From: JAWLCA01 sp041687395
GTDB lineage: Bacteria > Pseudomonadota > Alphaproteobacteria > Rhodobacterales > Rhodobacteraceae
Assembly (NCBI GenBank): GCA_041687395.1
Contig: JAWLCA010000007.1
Span: forward strand, 82,074 to 146,073
Length of the DNA: 64,000 nt
Reading direction: 5' to 3'
Below, one piece after another: positions 8,615 through 17,117 of the stretch (positions are counted from its first letter, which is position 1; every line of letters starts with the position of its first letter). The notes under the pieces were generated by a model. It did no database searches and had not been told where the DNA came from. It saw nothing but the letters and a program-made list of their open reading frames with translations. Both the position numbers and the translations under genes were made by a program.

Positions 8615-10282
8615 TCAGGCCCCGTTCAGCATGTGATGCAGCTTGCGCCGGCCCCTCTCGATATCGGTTTCGTAGCTGACAAGGGGCGGTTTCAGTCCAT
8701 GGGCAAAGAACTCGACCCGCATTGCATGGGTCGTCCCCGTCAGCATCACCCGCACGCCACGCCGTGCAGCCTTGTGGACCAGTCCTTCGATCGTGTGGAC
8801 GGCGGAACTGTCCACCAGCGGCACGTCGGTGAAGTCGATGACCAGCGCGCGGTGCCCATCCGCGATGCGCTCCAGCACGGTCGAGACGGCGGCCGCCGCA
8901 CCGAAGAAGAACGCCCCGCGGATGCGATAGACCACCACGTCGGGGTCGCTGCCCCCGGTCGGATCGGCGGCCTCGGGGTGCGCGGTGCGGATCTCGGTCG
9001 CGCTGGACATGCGGGCGATGAACAGGACCGACCCCAACGCAAAGCCGACCACGATCGCCTCGGTCAGGTCGCGGAACACGGTCAGCAGAAAGGTCACCAA
9101 CAGCACCGACGCCTCGCCGCGCGAGGCGCGCAGGAAGGACAGGAAGGCCTCCTTCTCGATCATGTTCCACGCCACGACGGCCAGCACGCCCGCCAGCGCT
9201 GCCAGCGGGATGAACCCGGCAAGGGGGGCCGCGATCATCATGAATGCCAGGATGACCAGCGCGTGGATCATCCCTGCAACCGGTCCGTGCGCGCCAGCAC
9301 GCACATTGGTCGCGGTGCGTGCGATGGTGCCGGTGGCGACCATGCCGCCAAACAGGCCAGAGGCGATGTTGGCCACGCCCTGGCCCACCAGCTCCATGTT
9401 GGAATTGTGCCGCTCGCCAGTCATCCCGTCGGCGACGACGGCTGACAGCAGCGCCTCGATCGACCCCAGAAGTGCAAAGGCGACCGCGCTGGGAAAGACC
9501 GCCTGCACCGTGTCGAACGAAATCTCGGGCAGCTCTGGCATCGGAAGGCCGCGCGGGATCTCTCCGAACTGGCTGGCGATGGTCGCGACCGGCAGGCCGA
9601 AGACGGCGGCGGCCACGGTCGTGGCAAGCACGGCCAGCAGCAGCCCCGGCAGCGCCGGGGCGAGCCGCTTGAACGCGACGATCAGCACGACGGTCGCCAG
9701 CGCCAGCGTCAGCGTTACGGGGTTCCAGGTTGGCAGCGCCTGCCAGATGGCGGGCAGTTTCTCCAGGATCGGTCCCGGTTCCGGTTCGGCAAAGGTGAGG
9801 CCGAGCAATTCGCGCAGCTGGCTGGCAAAGATGATGACTGCGATCCCGGCCGTGAAGCCCACGGTAACGGGGTAGGGAATGAACTTGATGTAGCTGCCTA
9901 GGCGGAGCAGCCCCGCCGCGCCCATGAACACGCCAGCCATCATCGTGGCGAGGATCAGCCCGTCGATCCCGTGCAACTGCACCGTGGTCGCCATCAGGAC
10001 GATGAAGGCCCCCGCGGGTCCACCGATCTGGTGCCGACTGCCGCCGAGCGCGGAGATCAGGAATCCGCCGACGATGGCGGTGTAGAGCCCCATCTCTGGC
10101 GTACCGCCGGCGGCGATGGAGATTGCCATTGATAGCGGCAAGGCCACGATGGCGACGGTCACCCCGGCAATGGCGTCGGCGCGAAACTGCGCGCGGCCAT
10201 AGCCGTCGCGCAGAACGCCGAGAAGGGCTGGGACGAACCTTTCCGAGGCAGGCCTCGACGGTGATGCGGCGGAGTCGGTCAT
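8615..10282 (-). CDS. SulP family anion transporter with STAS domain
   Basis: This 555-aa SulP-family transporter has 10 to 14 membrane helices followed by a C-terminal STAS domain from about residue 430. The STAS domain contains LVIDFTDVPLVDSSAVHTIEGL, the anti-sigma-factor-antagonist-like fold, with DSS at the usual site. The membrane part begins with FRADAIAGVTVAIVALPLSMAIS and includes GGPAGAFIVLM. SulP members carry sulfate, bicarbonate or other anions. Linkage to carbonic anhydrase, as seen here, usually points to bicarbonate (BicA-like). The ATG at 10282 is preferred over one 15 codons upstream because it keeps a short normal leader, but the ribosome site is weak at both. Confidence 0.87.
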   Translation of the reverse strand: MTDSAASPSRPASERFVPALLGVLRDGYGRAQFRADAIAGVTVAIVALPLSMAISIAAGGTPEMGLYTAIVGGFLISALGGSRHQIGGPAGAFIVLMATTVQLHGIDGLILATMMAGVFMGAAGLLRLGSYIKFIPYPVTVGFTAGIAVIIFASQLRELLGLTFAEPEPGPILEKLPAIWQALPTWNPVTLTLALATVVLIVAFKRLAPALPGLLLAVLATTVAAAVFGLPVATIASQFGEIPRGLPMPELPEISFDTVQAVFPSAVAFALLGSIEALLSAVVADGMTGERHNSNMELVGQGVANIASGLFGGMVATGTIARTATNVRAGAHGPVAGMIHALVILAFMMIAAPLAGFIPLAALAGVLAVVAWNMIEKEAFLSFLRASRGEASVLLVTFLLTVFRDLTEAIVVGFALGSVLFIARMSSATEIRTAHPEAADPTGGSDPDVVVYRIRGAFFFGAAAAVSTVLERIADGHRALVIDFTDVPLVDSSAVHTIEGLVHKAARRGVRVMLTGTTHAMRVEFFAHGLKPPLVSYETDIERGRRKLHHMLNGA

Positions 10283-10356
10283 GATGCTGCCGATGAATGA
10301 GATGCGGCGACCGTAGGCAGGCAGCACGCCAGACGCAAGGCGGGCGCCTGAGTCAT

Positions 10357-11004
10357 TCAGACGGCAGTGAAGCTCTCGGTCTCTGCGTCAAAGCTGTGCA
10401 GGGTGCCGGCGGCGATGTCTTTCAGCGTGCCGTGCAGGCTCAACTGGCCCCGCTCCACTGCGCTGGTGACGAAAGGATAGGTCAGCAGGTTTTCCAGCGA
10501 CAGGCGCACCCCCTCGGCCTCAAGCCGGCGAAGCCGCCGCTCGGGGTTGGGCTCGTCGGAACAGCGCTCCAGCCCGGGGCGCAGGATTTCCATCCAGCGG
10601 GCGACGAAACTGTCGGGGGCGATATGCCGGGCCGTGCCGCAGCGCAGATCGTGATAAGCGCGCACCCCGCCGCAGCCCGAATGGCCCATCACCACGATAT
10701 GCGCCACACCCAGCGCCACGACCGCGAATTCAATCGCGGCCGGCGTGGCCTGATAGGGGCCGCCATCGATGTAAGGCGGAACCAGGTTGGCAATGTTGCG
10801 ATGCACGAACATCTCGCCCTCGGCGGTGCCGAAGATGTCGGTGACCAGCATCCGGCTGTCGCAGCAGGCGATCAACATGGTGTGCGGGCGCTGTCCCTCG
10901 GTCGCGAGACGCTCGAAATCCTGCGCGCGCCGGTTATAGCTGGTTGCCCGCCACCGGCGAAACCCGTCGGCAAGCTGGCGCGGCAGCGGTTGGATTGCGT
11001 GCAC
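10357..11004 (-). CDS. Beta-class carbonic anhydrase
   Basis: This 215-aa enzyme interconverts CO2 and bicarbonate. Zinc ligands are visible as Cys47 in the CCDSR motif (Asp49 and Arg51 form the dyad) and as His and Cys in GHSGCGG. The gene lies first in a run with SulP, SbtA-like and PII-like genes, with gaps of 74, 60 and 3 bp, so it probably supplies bicarbonate or retains CO2 for the same system. The GTG at 11004 is chosen because GAAGGGAG lies 8 bp before it. An upstream ATG at 11046 has no such site and would add 14 atypical residues. Confidence 0.93.
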   Translation of the reverse strand: MHAIQPLPRQLADGFRRWRATSYNRRAQDFERLATEGQRPHTMLIACCDSRMLVTDIFGTAEGEMFVHRNIANLVPPYIDGGPYQATPAAIEFAVVALGVAHIVVMGHSGCGGVRAYHDLRCGTARHIAPDSFVARWMEILRPGLERCSDEPNPERRLRRLEAEGVRLSLENLLTYPFVTSAVERGQLSLHGTLKDIAAGTLHSFDAETESFTAV

Positions 11005-11146
11005 GATCGTGGCTCCCTTCGCGGGGTTCGCGGCAATTGAAGTCATTTCGAACAGTTACGCTGCAACGGGGCAAGGTTTTCTTGACGGATTTGCCGCAGC
11101 TTTCGGGGCGTGGTGGAGAGACTTCGGACAGGATGAGGAGACCGGG

Positions 11147-11545
11147 GTGGCTGTAGATCAGATGTTCTGCATGGCAACCGAAGAGGACGGCGTGCCGTTC
11201 GATCCCGAACAGCTTGAGCTTCTTTGGGGCGAGATGGGTGAGGACCGCGCCGAGGCCTTCGTGCGCGAGGCGCTGTCGGACCTCGCCGCGAAGATCGGTA
11301 CGATGGCCGCGCATTACGACCGCGGCGAGTGGCGCGCGATGCAGGGCCGGGCTGCGGGATTTGCCAGGCTGGCCGACCGGGTCGGCATGACGCGGATTGC
11401 CGGGGTCGCGCGTGACGTGTCGATTTGCGCCGCCCGCGGCGACAGGATCGCACTCGCCGCGACATGGGCGCGCCTCGACAGATTGTGCACGGCAACACTG
11501 CGTGACAGTCCCACCGTGCCCGCGCCGAGGGGCCGGTCACATTGA
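11147..11545 (+). CDS. HPt-fold protein lacking the phosphoacceptor histidine
   Basis: This 132-aa protein aligns with small Rhodobacterales histidine-phosphotransfer proteins: a helix ending FVREALSDLAAKIGTM, the core segment RAAGFARLADRVGMTRIAGVARDV, and ARGDRIALAATWARLDRL. In the AHxLKGxAxxVG signature the His position reads Ala (RAAGFARLADRVG), so phosphotransfer by the normal residue is not possible. It may be a scaffold, an inhibitor or decayed. The GTG start at 11147 follows AGGATGAGGAG; a start at 11009 would overlap the divergent carbonic anhydrase promoter. The 3' end overlaps the convergent ornithine cyclodeaminase family gene by 9 bp. Confidence 0.6.
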   Translation: MAVDQMFCMATEEDGVPFDPEQLELLWGEMGEDRAEAFVREALSDLAAKIGTMAAHYDRGEWRAMQGRAAGFARLADRVGMTRIAGVARDVSICAARGDRIALAATWARLDRLCTATLRDSPTVPAPRGRSH

Positions 11546-12460
11546 GCGATCGCGCCAGGCCTGAAGGATGTAGCGGGCCGTTATCAGGTCCAGATGCGCG
11601 CCGCCGCCGTTCTTGGCCATGGTGATCTCGTCATCCGATCCGCGCGCATAGCCGCCACTTTCGAGATCGTAGAAATCGGCAAGCACGTCGTCTTCGCTGA
11701 TCACGCCGGCGGCGAGCGGGATCTTCAGTTCTCCGATATGGCCGACTGTGGTTGCGCGATTGTCCACGAAGATCCGCGCACGGCGAAGCGCCTCGTCATC
11801 GACCTCGCGCATGTCGGCGCGATAGGCCCCGATCAGGTCCAGATGCTGGCCGGGCCGCAGCCAGGCACCCTGAACCAGCGGCTCGGTGGTCATGGTGGCG
11901 GTGCAGATGATGTCGGCGCCGCGGACCGCGGCTTCCAGGTCGGTCGTCGCGGTGACGGCGGGATTCTCGGCCGCCATCGCCTCGGCCGCGGCGGGGGTAC
12001 GGTTCCAGACGGTGAACCGCGCGTCGGGGAAGGCGCTGGAATAGGCTTCGACCATCGACCGGGCGACAGTGCCGGCCCCGACCAGCGTGATTGCCCGTGC
12101 GCCCGGCCGCGCGAGCTTCTTTGCCGCAAGCAAGCTGTCGCCGGCCGTCTTCCACTTCGTCACGAGGTGAAAATCGACAATCGCCTCCAACTCTCCGGTG
12201 GTGTCTTCATACAGGTTGACCGCCCCGTTGACCGCAGGCTTCCCCCGATCGGGGTTGCCGGGAAAGATCGTGGCGGATTTCACCGCGATGCCCATGCCGT
12301 CGATCCAGGCGGACCGGGACAGGAGCGTGTCCGGATCGCGATAAAGGAAGGTGTCGCCGATCTCGGCCAGAGGCAGGCGATGCCCGGCCTCCAGCGCGCC
12401 GGTCAGGCCCTCCCACGTCAGCTGTGCCTCGGCCTCGCGTCCGATGATCTCGATGCTCAT
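11537..12460 (-). CDS. Ornithine cyclodeaminase / mu-crystallin family protein
   Basis: This 307-aa protein belongs to the NAD(P)-binding OCD/mu-crystallin family. It shows the Rossmann motif TLVGAGTVARSMVEAY near residue 125, an N-terminal substrate domain with MGIAVKSATIFPGNP, and the DLIGAYRADMREVDDE segment. Members include ornithine cyclodeaminase, alanine dehydrogenase and ketimine reductase, so the exact reaction is open. The gene overlaps the YaiI gene by 4 bp (ATGA), which in turn overlaps an AEC transporter gene by 4 bp, indicating one three-gene operon on the minus strand. Confidence 0.85.
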   Translation of the reverse strand: MSIEIIGREAEAQLTWEGLTGALEAGHRLPLAEIGDTFLYRDPDTLLSRSAWIDGMGIAVKSATIFPGNPDRGKPAVNGAVNLYEDTTGELEAIVDFHLVTKWKTAGDSLLAAKKLARPGARAITLVGAGTVARSMVEAYSSAFPDARFTVWNRTPAAAEAMAAENPAVTATTDLEAAVRGADIICTATMTTEPLVQGAWLRPGQHLDLIGAYRADMREVDDEALRRARIFVDNRATTVGHIGELKIPLAAGVISEDDVLADFYDLESGGYARGSDDEITMAKNGGGAHLDLITARYILQAWRDRSM

Positions 12461-12915
12461 GGTCTTCCTTTCGCAGTCTGCCGGATCGCACGGTCCAGCG
12501 CGTCAAGAAAACGGGACCGGTCAGCCTTTGTAAACCCGCGCCCGCCGCCCTGACGGAACGGATCGGCCGCGCGCAGGTCAGCGGCCAGGTCGCGCGCAGC
12601 CAGCGCGGGGCCGATGTTGGTGGCCGTCAGGTCCGCTCCGTCCGGCTTCACCACCACCGCGCCGCGTGCGATGGCGGATGCCGCCAGCGGCATGTCTGCC
12701 GTGACCACCACGTCACCGGGTGCCACGTTGTCCGTGATCCATCGGTCGGCGGCATCCGCGCCCGCGTCCACGTAGATCATCCGCACCAGCGGGTTTGCCG
12801 AAGGGCGGATGCCGCCGTTCGACACCAGGAACATCTCGACCCGGTGGCGCGTCGCCACACGCTCGGCCTCGTCCTTCACCGGGCAGGCGTCGGCATCGAT
12901 GAACAGCCGCGTCAT
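12457..12915 (-). CDS. YaiI/YqxD family (DUF188) protein
   Basis: This 152-aa protein starts MTRLFIDADACPVKDEAERVA and is full length for the YaiI/YqxD family, which has a PIN-like fold. The DADACPVK motif and the later DVVVTADMPLAA are conserved hallmarks, and the C-terminal GGGRGFTKADRSRFLDALD is typical. The cellular role of the family is not established. The frame is open further upstream inside the AEC gene, but the ATG at 12915 starts at the conserved N terminus and gives a 4-bp overlap with that gene's stop. Confidence 0.9.
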   Translation of the reverse strand: MTRLFIDADACPVKDEAERVATRHRVEMFLVSNGGIRPSANPLVRMIYVDAGADAADRWITDNVAPGDVVVTADMPLAASAIARGAVVVKPDGADLTATNIGPALAARDLAADLRAADPFRQGGGRGFTKADRSRFLDALDRAIRQTAKGRP

Positions 12916-13838
12916 GGCGATATCCACGAGATGACCGCCGGAACTGTGAGGATGCTGAAAGCGGTGGAGACGAGGATCGCGGCCGAAACCCGGCGTGGCG
13001 CGACGCCGTAGTGCTGGGCCAGCATGTAGACATTGCCGGCCACCGGCAGGGCTGCGGCCGAGATCATCACGCCGGCAGCAAAGGGATCGACATCGAAGAT
13101 CACCAGGGCCGCAAGCGCCACGGCGGCCGGATGCAGGATCAGCTTGCACGACGACAGCCACGCCGCGATCTCCACGCGCTCGGCCGACTTGCCGGCCAGC
13201 GAGGCGCCGATGGCGAACAGCGCCCCGGGAGTCGCAGCCGCGCCGAGGATCGACAGGAACTCGTTGATCGGTCCGGGAACCGGCTGCGCCGTTGCCGACC
13301 AGATCAGACCGGCCGCCATCGACACGATCATCGGGTTCTTCAGTAGCCCTGCACCCAGCTTGCCCAGAACCGCCACTGATAGGCCGCCCCCGCGCGAGCC
13401 GGTGATCAGCAGCGTGACCAGGCTGGAGAATACGATGAGGTCGATGGCGAGAACCAGAAGCACCGGCCCGGCCGCCTGTGGCCCCAGAAGGACCACCAGC
13501 ATCGGCACCCCCAGAAAACCCGTGTTCCCGATGACGGCCACCTGCGCCTCTATCGCGGCTTCAGCCAGCGGCAGCTTGCGCGCGAAGGCCACGATCATCG
13601 CCACAAGATAGATCGCCAGCGTGCCCGTCAGATAGGCGGCGACGAAACGGCTGTCGAAGATCTCGGCCAGCGACAGGTTCGCGGCAAAGCCGAACAGCAT
13701 CGCCGAAAGCGCGAAGTAGAAGACGAACTTGGTCAGATAGGCGGTGGCTTCCTCGGTAAAGAAACGCGTCCACCCGGCCCAGTAGCCCAGGCCGATCAGC
13801 GCGAAGAACGGCAACGTCTTGAGGAAGATTTCCAGCAT
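12912..13838 (-). CDS. AEC family transporter
   Basis: This 308-aa inner-membrane protein has about ten helices and belongs to the auxin efflux carrier (AEC) family, whose bacterial members move malonate, malate or other small acids. It begins MLEIFLKTLPFFALIGLGYWAGW and contains the family's GNTGFLGVPMLV motif near residue 105. It is the first gene of the likely AEC-yaiI-ocd operon. Co-transcription with an amino-acid-type dehydrogenase/cyclodeaminase hints at a small organic or amino acid substrate, but this is only inference. Confidence 0.88.
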   Translation of the reverse strand: MLEIFLKTLPFFALIGLGYWAGWTRFFTEEATAYLTKFVFYFALSAMLFGFAANLSLAEIFDSRFVAAYLTGTLAIYLVAMIVAFARKLPLAEAAIEAQVAVIGNTGFLGVPMLVVLLGPQAAGPVLLVLAIDLIVFSSLVTLLITGSRGGGLSVAVLGKLGAGLLKNPMIVSMAAGLIWSATAQPVPGPINEFLSILGAAATPGALFAIGASLAGKSAERVEIAAWLSSCKLILHPAAVALAALVIFDVDPFAAGVMISAAALPVAGNVYMLAQHYGVAPRRVSAAILVSTAFSILTVPAVISWISP

Positions 13839-13877
13839 GCTGTCCGGCCGTTAGCACGCCCCGCGCGCGTGGGCCAG

Positions 13878-14855
13878 CTATCCGCCGCCAATCAGCACGC
13901 CGGCGGCAAAGACCAGCGCCCCGCCCAGTACCACCTGAAATGTCGCCCGGAAGAACGGCGTCTCCATGAACCGGTTCTGGATCCAGACGATGGCCCACAA
14001 CTCCACGAAGACCACGGCGATGGCAATCGTCGTGGCCGTCCAGAAATCGGTGATCAGATAGGGCAGGGCGTGGCCCAGCCCGCCGACTGCGGTCATGATG
14101 CCGCTGGCGAACCCGCGCTTCACCGGGCTGCCGCGCCCTGACAGCACGCCGTCGTCGCTTGCCGCTTCGGTGAAGCCCATCGAGATGCCGGCGCCGATAG
14201 AGGCGGCGAGACCCACCAGAAAGGTGGTGTGCGTGTCCTGCGTGGCAAAAGCGGTGGCGAAGATCGGCGCAAGGGTTGAGACAGACCCATCCATCAACCC
14301 GGCCAATCCAGGTTGCACCCAGGTCAGCACGAACTGCCGCTTCTTGGCCGCGTCCTCGCCCTCGCGCACGTCGTCGGTCAGATGCTCGGCAGCCAGTTCG
14401 TCGGCGCGCACGCCATGCCCCGCCTCGGCCGCTGCCAGATCGCCCAGAAGGCGGCGGGTCGCGGCATCCGATGTGGTTTGTGCTGCGCGCTGGTAGAAGG
14501 CGCCGGCCTCGCGCTCCATTGCGGCCGCTTCCTCGCGGATACGGTCAAGGCCGAGGTTCTCCATCAGCCAGACCGGGCGGCGGGCGTAATATCCCGCCAC
14601 GTGCTCGCGCCGGATCAGCGGGATGACTTCTCCGAACCGCTCCCGGTGCAGCTCGATCAGGCGGCGGCGGTGTTCGTCCTCTTCCGCGGCCATGCCGTCG
14701 AAAACCGCAGCGCTGGCCGGGTAGTCTGTGCGCAGGCGTTCGGCATACTGGCGATAGATGCGAGAATCGTCCTCTTCCGAGGAAATTGCCAGTGCCAGAA
14801 CCTCTTGTTCCGAAAGATCGCTGAAGCGGCGGCGGTTGCCGAGTGTTGCCAGCAT
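13878..14855 (-). CDS. mbfA: MbfA-type ferritin-VIT1 fusion iron exporter
   Basis: This 325-aa protein joins an N-terminal ferritin-like (erythrin/rubrerythrin) domain of about 165 residues to a C-terminal VIT1/CCC1 membrane domain. Iron-ligand signatures such as EEDDSRIYRQYA, EEDEHRRRLIELH and EREAGAFYQRAA are visible. The membrane part starts at WVQPGLAGLMDGSVSTLAPIF and has five helices. In rhizobia the equivalent protein MbfA exports iron and protects against iron and peroxide stress under control of Irr. A possible Irr-like inverted repeat overlaps the leader at 14869-14885. The gene is monocistronic and divergent from the hydratase gene. Confidence 0.88.
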   Translation of the reverse strand: MLATLGNRRRFSDLSEQEVLALAISSEEDDSRIYRQYAERLRTDYPASAAVFDGMAAEEDEHRRRLIELHRERFGEVIPLIRREHVAGYYARRPVWLMENLGLDRIREEAAAMEREAGAFYQRAAQTTSDAATRRLLGDLAAAEAGHGVRADELAAEHLTDDVREGEDAAKKRQFVLTWVQPGLAGLMDGSVSTLAPIFATAFATQDTHTTFLVGLAASIGAGISMGFTEAASDDGVLSGRGSPVKRGFASGIMTAVGGLGHALPYLITDFWTATTIAIAVVFVELWAIVWIQNRFMETPFFRATFQVVLGGALVFAAGVLIGGG

Positions 14856-14868
14856 GGGTCACCCATTC

Positions 14869-14885
14869 CCTGGAGTTATTCCAAA
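14869..14885 (-). promoter_or_regulatory. Possible Irr (ICE-like) operator of mbfA
   Basis: Read on the minus strand the 17-mer TTTGGAATAACTCCAGG resembles the iron control element pattern TTTAGAA-N3-TTCTAAA, with a good left half and a weaker right half. It lies 14 bp before the mbfA start, where repressor binding would block translation initiation or transcription. Irr control of mbfA is known in rhizobia; here only the sequence likeness is seen. Confidence 0.35.
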
Positions 14886-14997
14886 ATATGCATCCGACGA
14901 CGCTTTGCAAGGATCGGTGCTTGCCATGGTGGCGTCGATTACTCAGGATCACAAGCGGGGCCGGGCGGCGAAGACCGCGTCACCACCGGAGGAGAGG

Positions 14998-15858
14998 ATG
15001 ACGGCCGAGACAGCCATCGACATGCAGGACTGGATCGGCCGGGTCGAGGAGGCCAGCGATCGCGTTGGGCCGCATGCCGTTGGCGCTCTGGCGGCGACCC
15101 TCGATTATGACGGCGGTGAACAGGCGCGCATGGGCTTGTGCGAAGGTGGCCCCCTGCCGCCGCTGTGGCACTGGCTGGGCTTCCTGCCGCAGGTCGAACA
15201 GTCGCGGCTGGACCGCGACGGGCATCCGAAGCGCGGTGGTTTCCTGCCGCCCGTACCGCTGGAACGGCGGATGTGGGCCGGCGGGCGGCTGCAGTTCCAT
15301 GACGAGTTGCGGATCGGCGAGGTGCTGCACCGGCGGTCCGAGATCCTGAAGATCAGCGAAAAGCAGGGCGCGACGGGGCGGATGGTGTTCGTCACTGTGG
15401 GGCATCACATCACTACCCCGCGCGGGCTGGCGGTGACCGAAGAACAGGACATCGTCTATGTCGCCATGCCCGACCGCTTCAATCCGCCGCCCCCCGTGGC
15501 TCCGCCCGCAGGGCCAGAGTGGGTCGACGATATCGCGATCGACACGGTGCGGCTGTTCCGCTTTTCGGCCGTTACCTTCAACGCCCATCGTATCCATTTC
15601 GACCTGCCCTATGCGCAAGATGTCGAGAAATATCCTGGACTTGTCGTTCACGGCCCGCTGCAGGCGATCCTGCTGATGGAGGCCGCGCGGCGGCGAAGCG
15701 GCCGGGCACCGGTGACCTATCAGTTCCGCGGCATTCGGCCGCTGTTTCACACCGACCGGCTGCAACTGACGGGCCAGCCGACCGAGGGGGCAACGCAGCC
15801 GCTGTGCACCGTGGCCGAGGGGGTGCATGTCTGCATGCAGGCGCGGGTGAGCTGGTAG
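14998..15858 (+). CDS. MaoC/FAS1-like acyl-CoA hydratase, mesaconyl-C4-CoA hydratase type
   Basis: This 286-aa protein has the double hot-dog layout of HTD2/FAS1-like dehydratases: an N-terminal half with GGFLPPVPLERRMWAGGRL and a C-terminal half with TFNAHRIHFDLPYAQDVEKYPGLVVHGPLQ, where HRIHFD and GLVVHGP are hydratase signatures. It is followed 28 bp later by a class III CoA-transferase resembling 2-methylfumaryl-CoA isomerase. That pairing matches the meh-mct steps of the 3-hydroxypropionate bicycle, in which mesaconyl-C4-CoA is hydrated to citramalyl-CoA. The specific substrate is inference from context. The ATG at 14998 follows GGAGGAGAGG, a very strong ribosome site. Confidence 0.72.
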   Translation: MTAETAIDMQDWIGRVEEASDRVGPHAVGALAATLDYDGGEQARMGLCEGGPLPPLWHWLGFLPQVEQSRLDRDGHPKRGGFLPPVPLERRMWAGGRLQFHDELRIGEVLHRRSEILKISEKQGATGRMVFVTVGHHITTPRGLAVTEEQDIVYVAMPDRFNPPPPVAPPAGPEWVDDIAIDTVRLFRFSAVTFNAHRIHFDLPYAQDVEKYPGLVVHGPLQAILLMEAARRRSGRAPVTYQFRGIRPLFHTDRLQLTGQPTEGATQPLCTVAEGVHVCMQARVSW

Positions 15859-15886
15859 GCGGGCGCGACCCGAAAAGGGGGGAAGA

Positions 15887-17101
15887 ATGGGTGGAATACT
15901 GGACGGCCTTCGCGTGGTCGAAGGCTCCGCTTTCGTCGCAGTGCCGCTGGCGGGGATGACGCTGGCGCAGATGGGGGCGGGCGTGATCCGCTTCGACCGG
16001 CTGCAGGGGGGCCTCGACGCGCGGCGCTGGCCGGTGACGGCGGATGGCAAAAGCCTGTTCTGGGCTGGGTTGAACAAGGGCAAACGCTCGATCGCTGTCG
16101 ATCTGGCCAGCCCCCGCGGACAGGAGATCGTGACAGACCTGATCTGCGCGCCGGGGCCGGACGCGGGGTGCTTTCTGACCAACCTGCGGGTGCGCGGCTG
16201 GATGGACTACCCTGCGCTGTCGGCGCGGCGGGCGGACCTGATCATGGTTGCGCTGGCCGGCACGCGGCGGGGCGAGCCGGCGGTGGACTACACCGTGAAT
16301 CCGGCGCTGGGCTTTCCCGATGCGACGGGGCCCGAGGGGTCGACGGAACCTGTCGCGCATGTGTTGCCGGCCTGGGATTGCGTTGCGGGTCAGATGGTTG
16401 CGCTGGGGCTGCTGGCCGCCGAGCGACATCGGCTGCGGACGGGGGCGGGGCAGTTGGTGGAATTGTCGCTGAAGGATGTGGCGGCGGGGATGCTGGGGCA
16501 CCTAGGGATCGTGGGCGAGGTGGCGGTGAACGGCGTGGACCGGCCCAAGGGCGGCAACAGCCTGTACGGTGCCTATGGGCAGGATTTCGTCTGCGCCGAC
16601 GGCCGCCGCGTCATGGTGATCGGGCTGACCGACCGGCAGTGGCGGGGCCTGGTGAAGGTGACGGACACCGGCGATCAGATGGCGGCGCTGGCGGACCGGC
16701 TGGGGCTGAATCTGGCCGAGGAAGGCAACCGCTACCGCGCGCGGGCCGAGATCACGGCGATCCTGGCACCCTGGTTCGCAGCGCGCAAACTAACTGATTT
16801 CGCGGAGGAATTGGACCGCGGTGGTGTGACGTGGTCGGAGTTTCGCAGCTTTGCCGAGGCGGTGCGGCTGGATCCGGACCTGAGCGACGACAACCCGATG
16901 GTGACGGTGCTGGACCAGCCGGGGATCGGCCGCTTTCCGGTGCCGGGAACACCGTTTTTCTTTGCCGGATTCACCCGCGAAGCGCCGGTTCGCGCGCCGC
17001 GCCTGGGCGAGCATACCGAGGAGATTCTGGCCGACGTGCTGGGCCTTGGCGCGGGGCAGATCGGGGCGCTGATGGATGCGCGGGTGGTTGCCGGACCCTG
17101 A
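15887..17101 (+). CDS. CaiB/BaiF (class III) CoA-transferase, 2-methylfumaryl-CoA isomerase type
   Basis: This 404-aa class III CoA-transferase contains the nucleophilic Asp in LPAWDCVAGQMVALGLLAAE, near residue 165, and the family segments LNKGKRSIAVDLASPRG and TEEILADVLGL. Together with the adjoining hydratase it fits mesaconyl-CoA C1-C4 transfer (Mct), which moves CoA from C1 to C4 of mesaconate before hydration to citramalyl-CoA and cleavage to acetyl-CoA plus pyruvate. It starts at ATG after GGGGGGAAGA and shares an operon with the hydratase. Other acid CoA-transferases of the family would look similar, so the reaction is a likely guess rather than proven. Confidence 0.75.
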   Translation: MGGILDGLRVVEGSAFVAVPLAGMTLAQMGAGVIRFDRLQGGLDARRWPVTADGKSLFWAGLNKGKRSIAVDLASPRGQEIVTDLICAPGPDAGCFLTNLRVRGWMDYPALSARRADLIMVALAGTRRGEPAVDYTVNPALGFPDATGPEGSTEPVAHVLPAWDCVAGQMVALGLLAAERHRLRTGAGQLVELSLKDVAAGMLGHLGIVGEVAVNGVDRPKGGNSLYGAYGQDFVCADGRRVMVIGLTDRQWRGLVKVTDTGDQMAALADRLGLNLAEEGNRYRARAEITAILAPWFAARKLTDFAEELDRGGVTWSEFRSFAEAVRLDPDLSDDNPMVTVLDQPGIGRFPVPGTPFFFAGFTREAPVRAPRLGEHTEEILADVLGLGAGQIGALMDARVVAGP

Positions 17102-17117
17102 AAAAGGGCGTCTGCAT

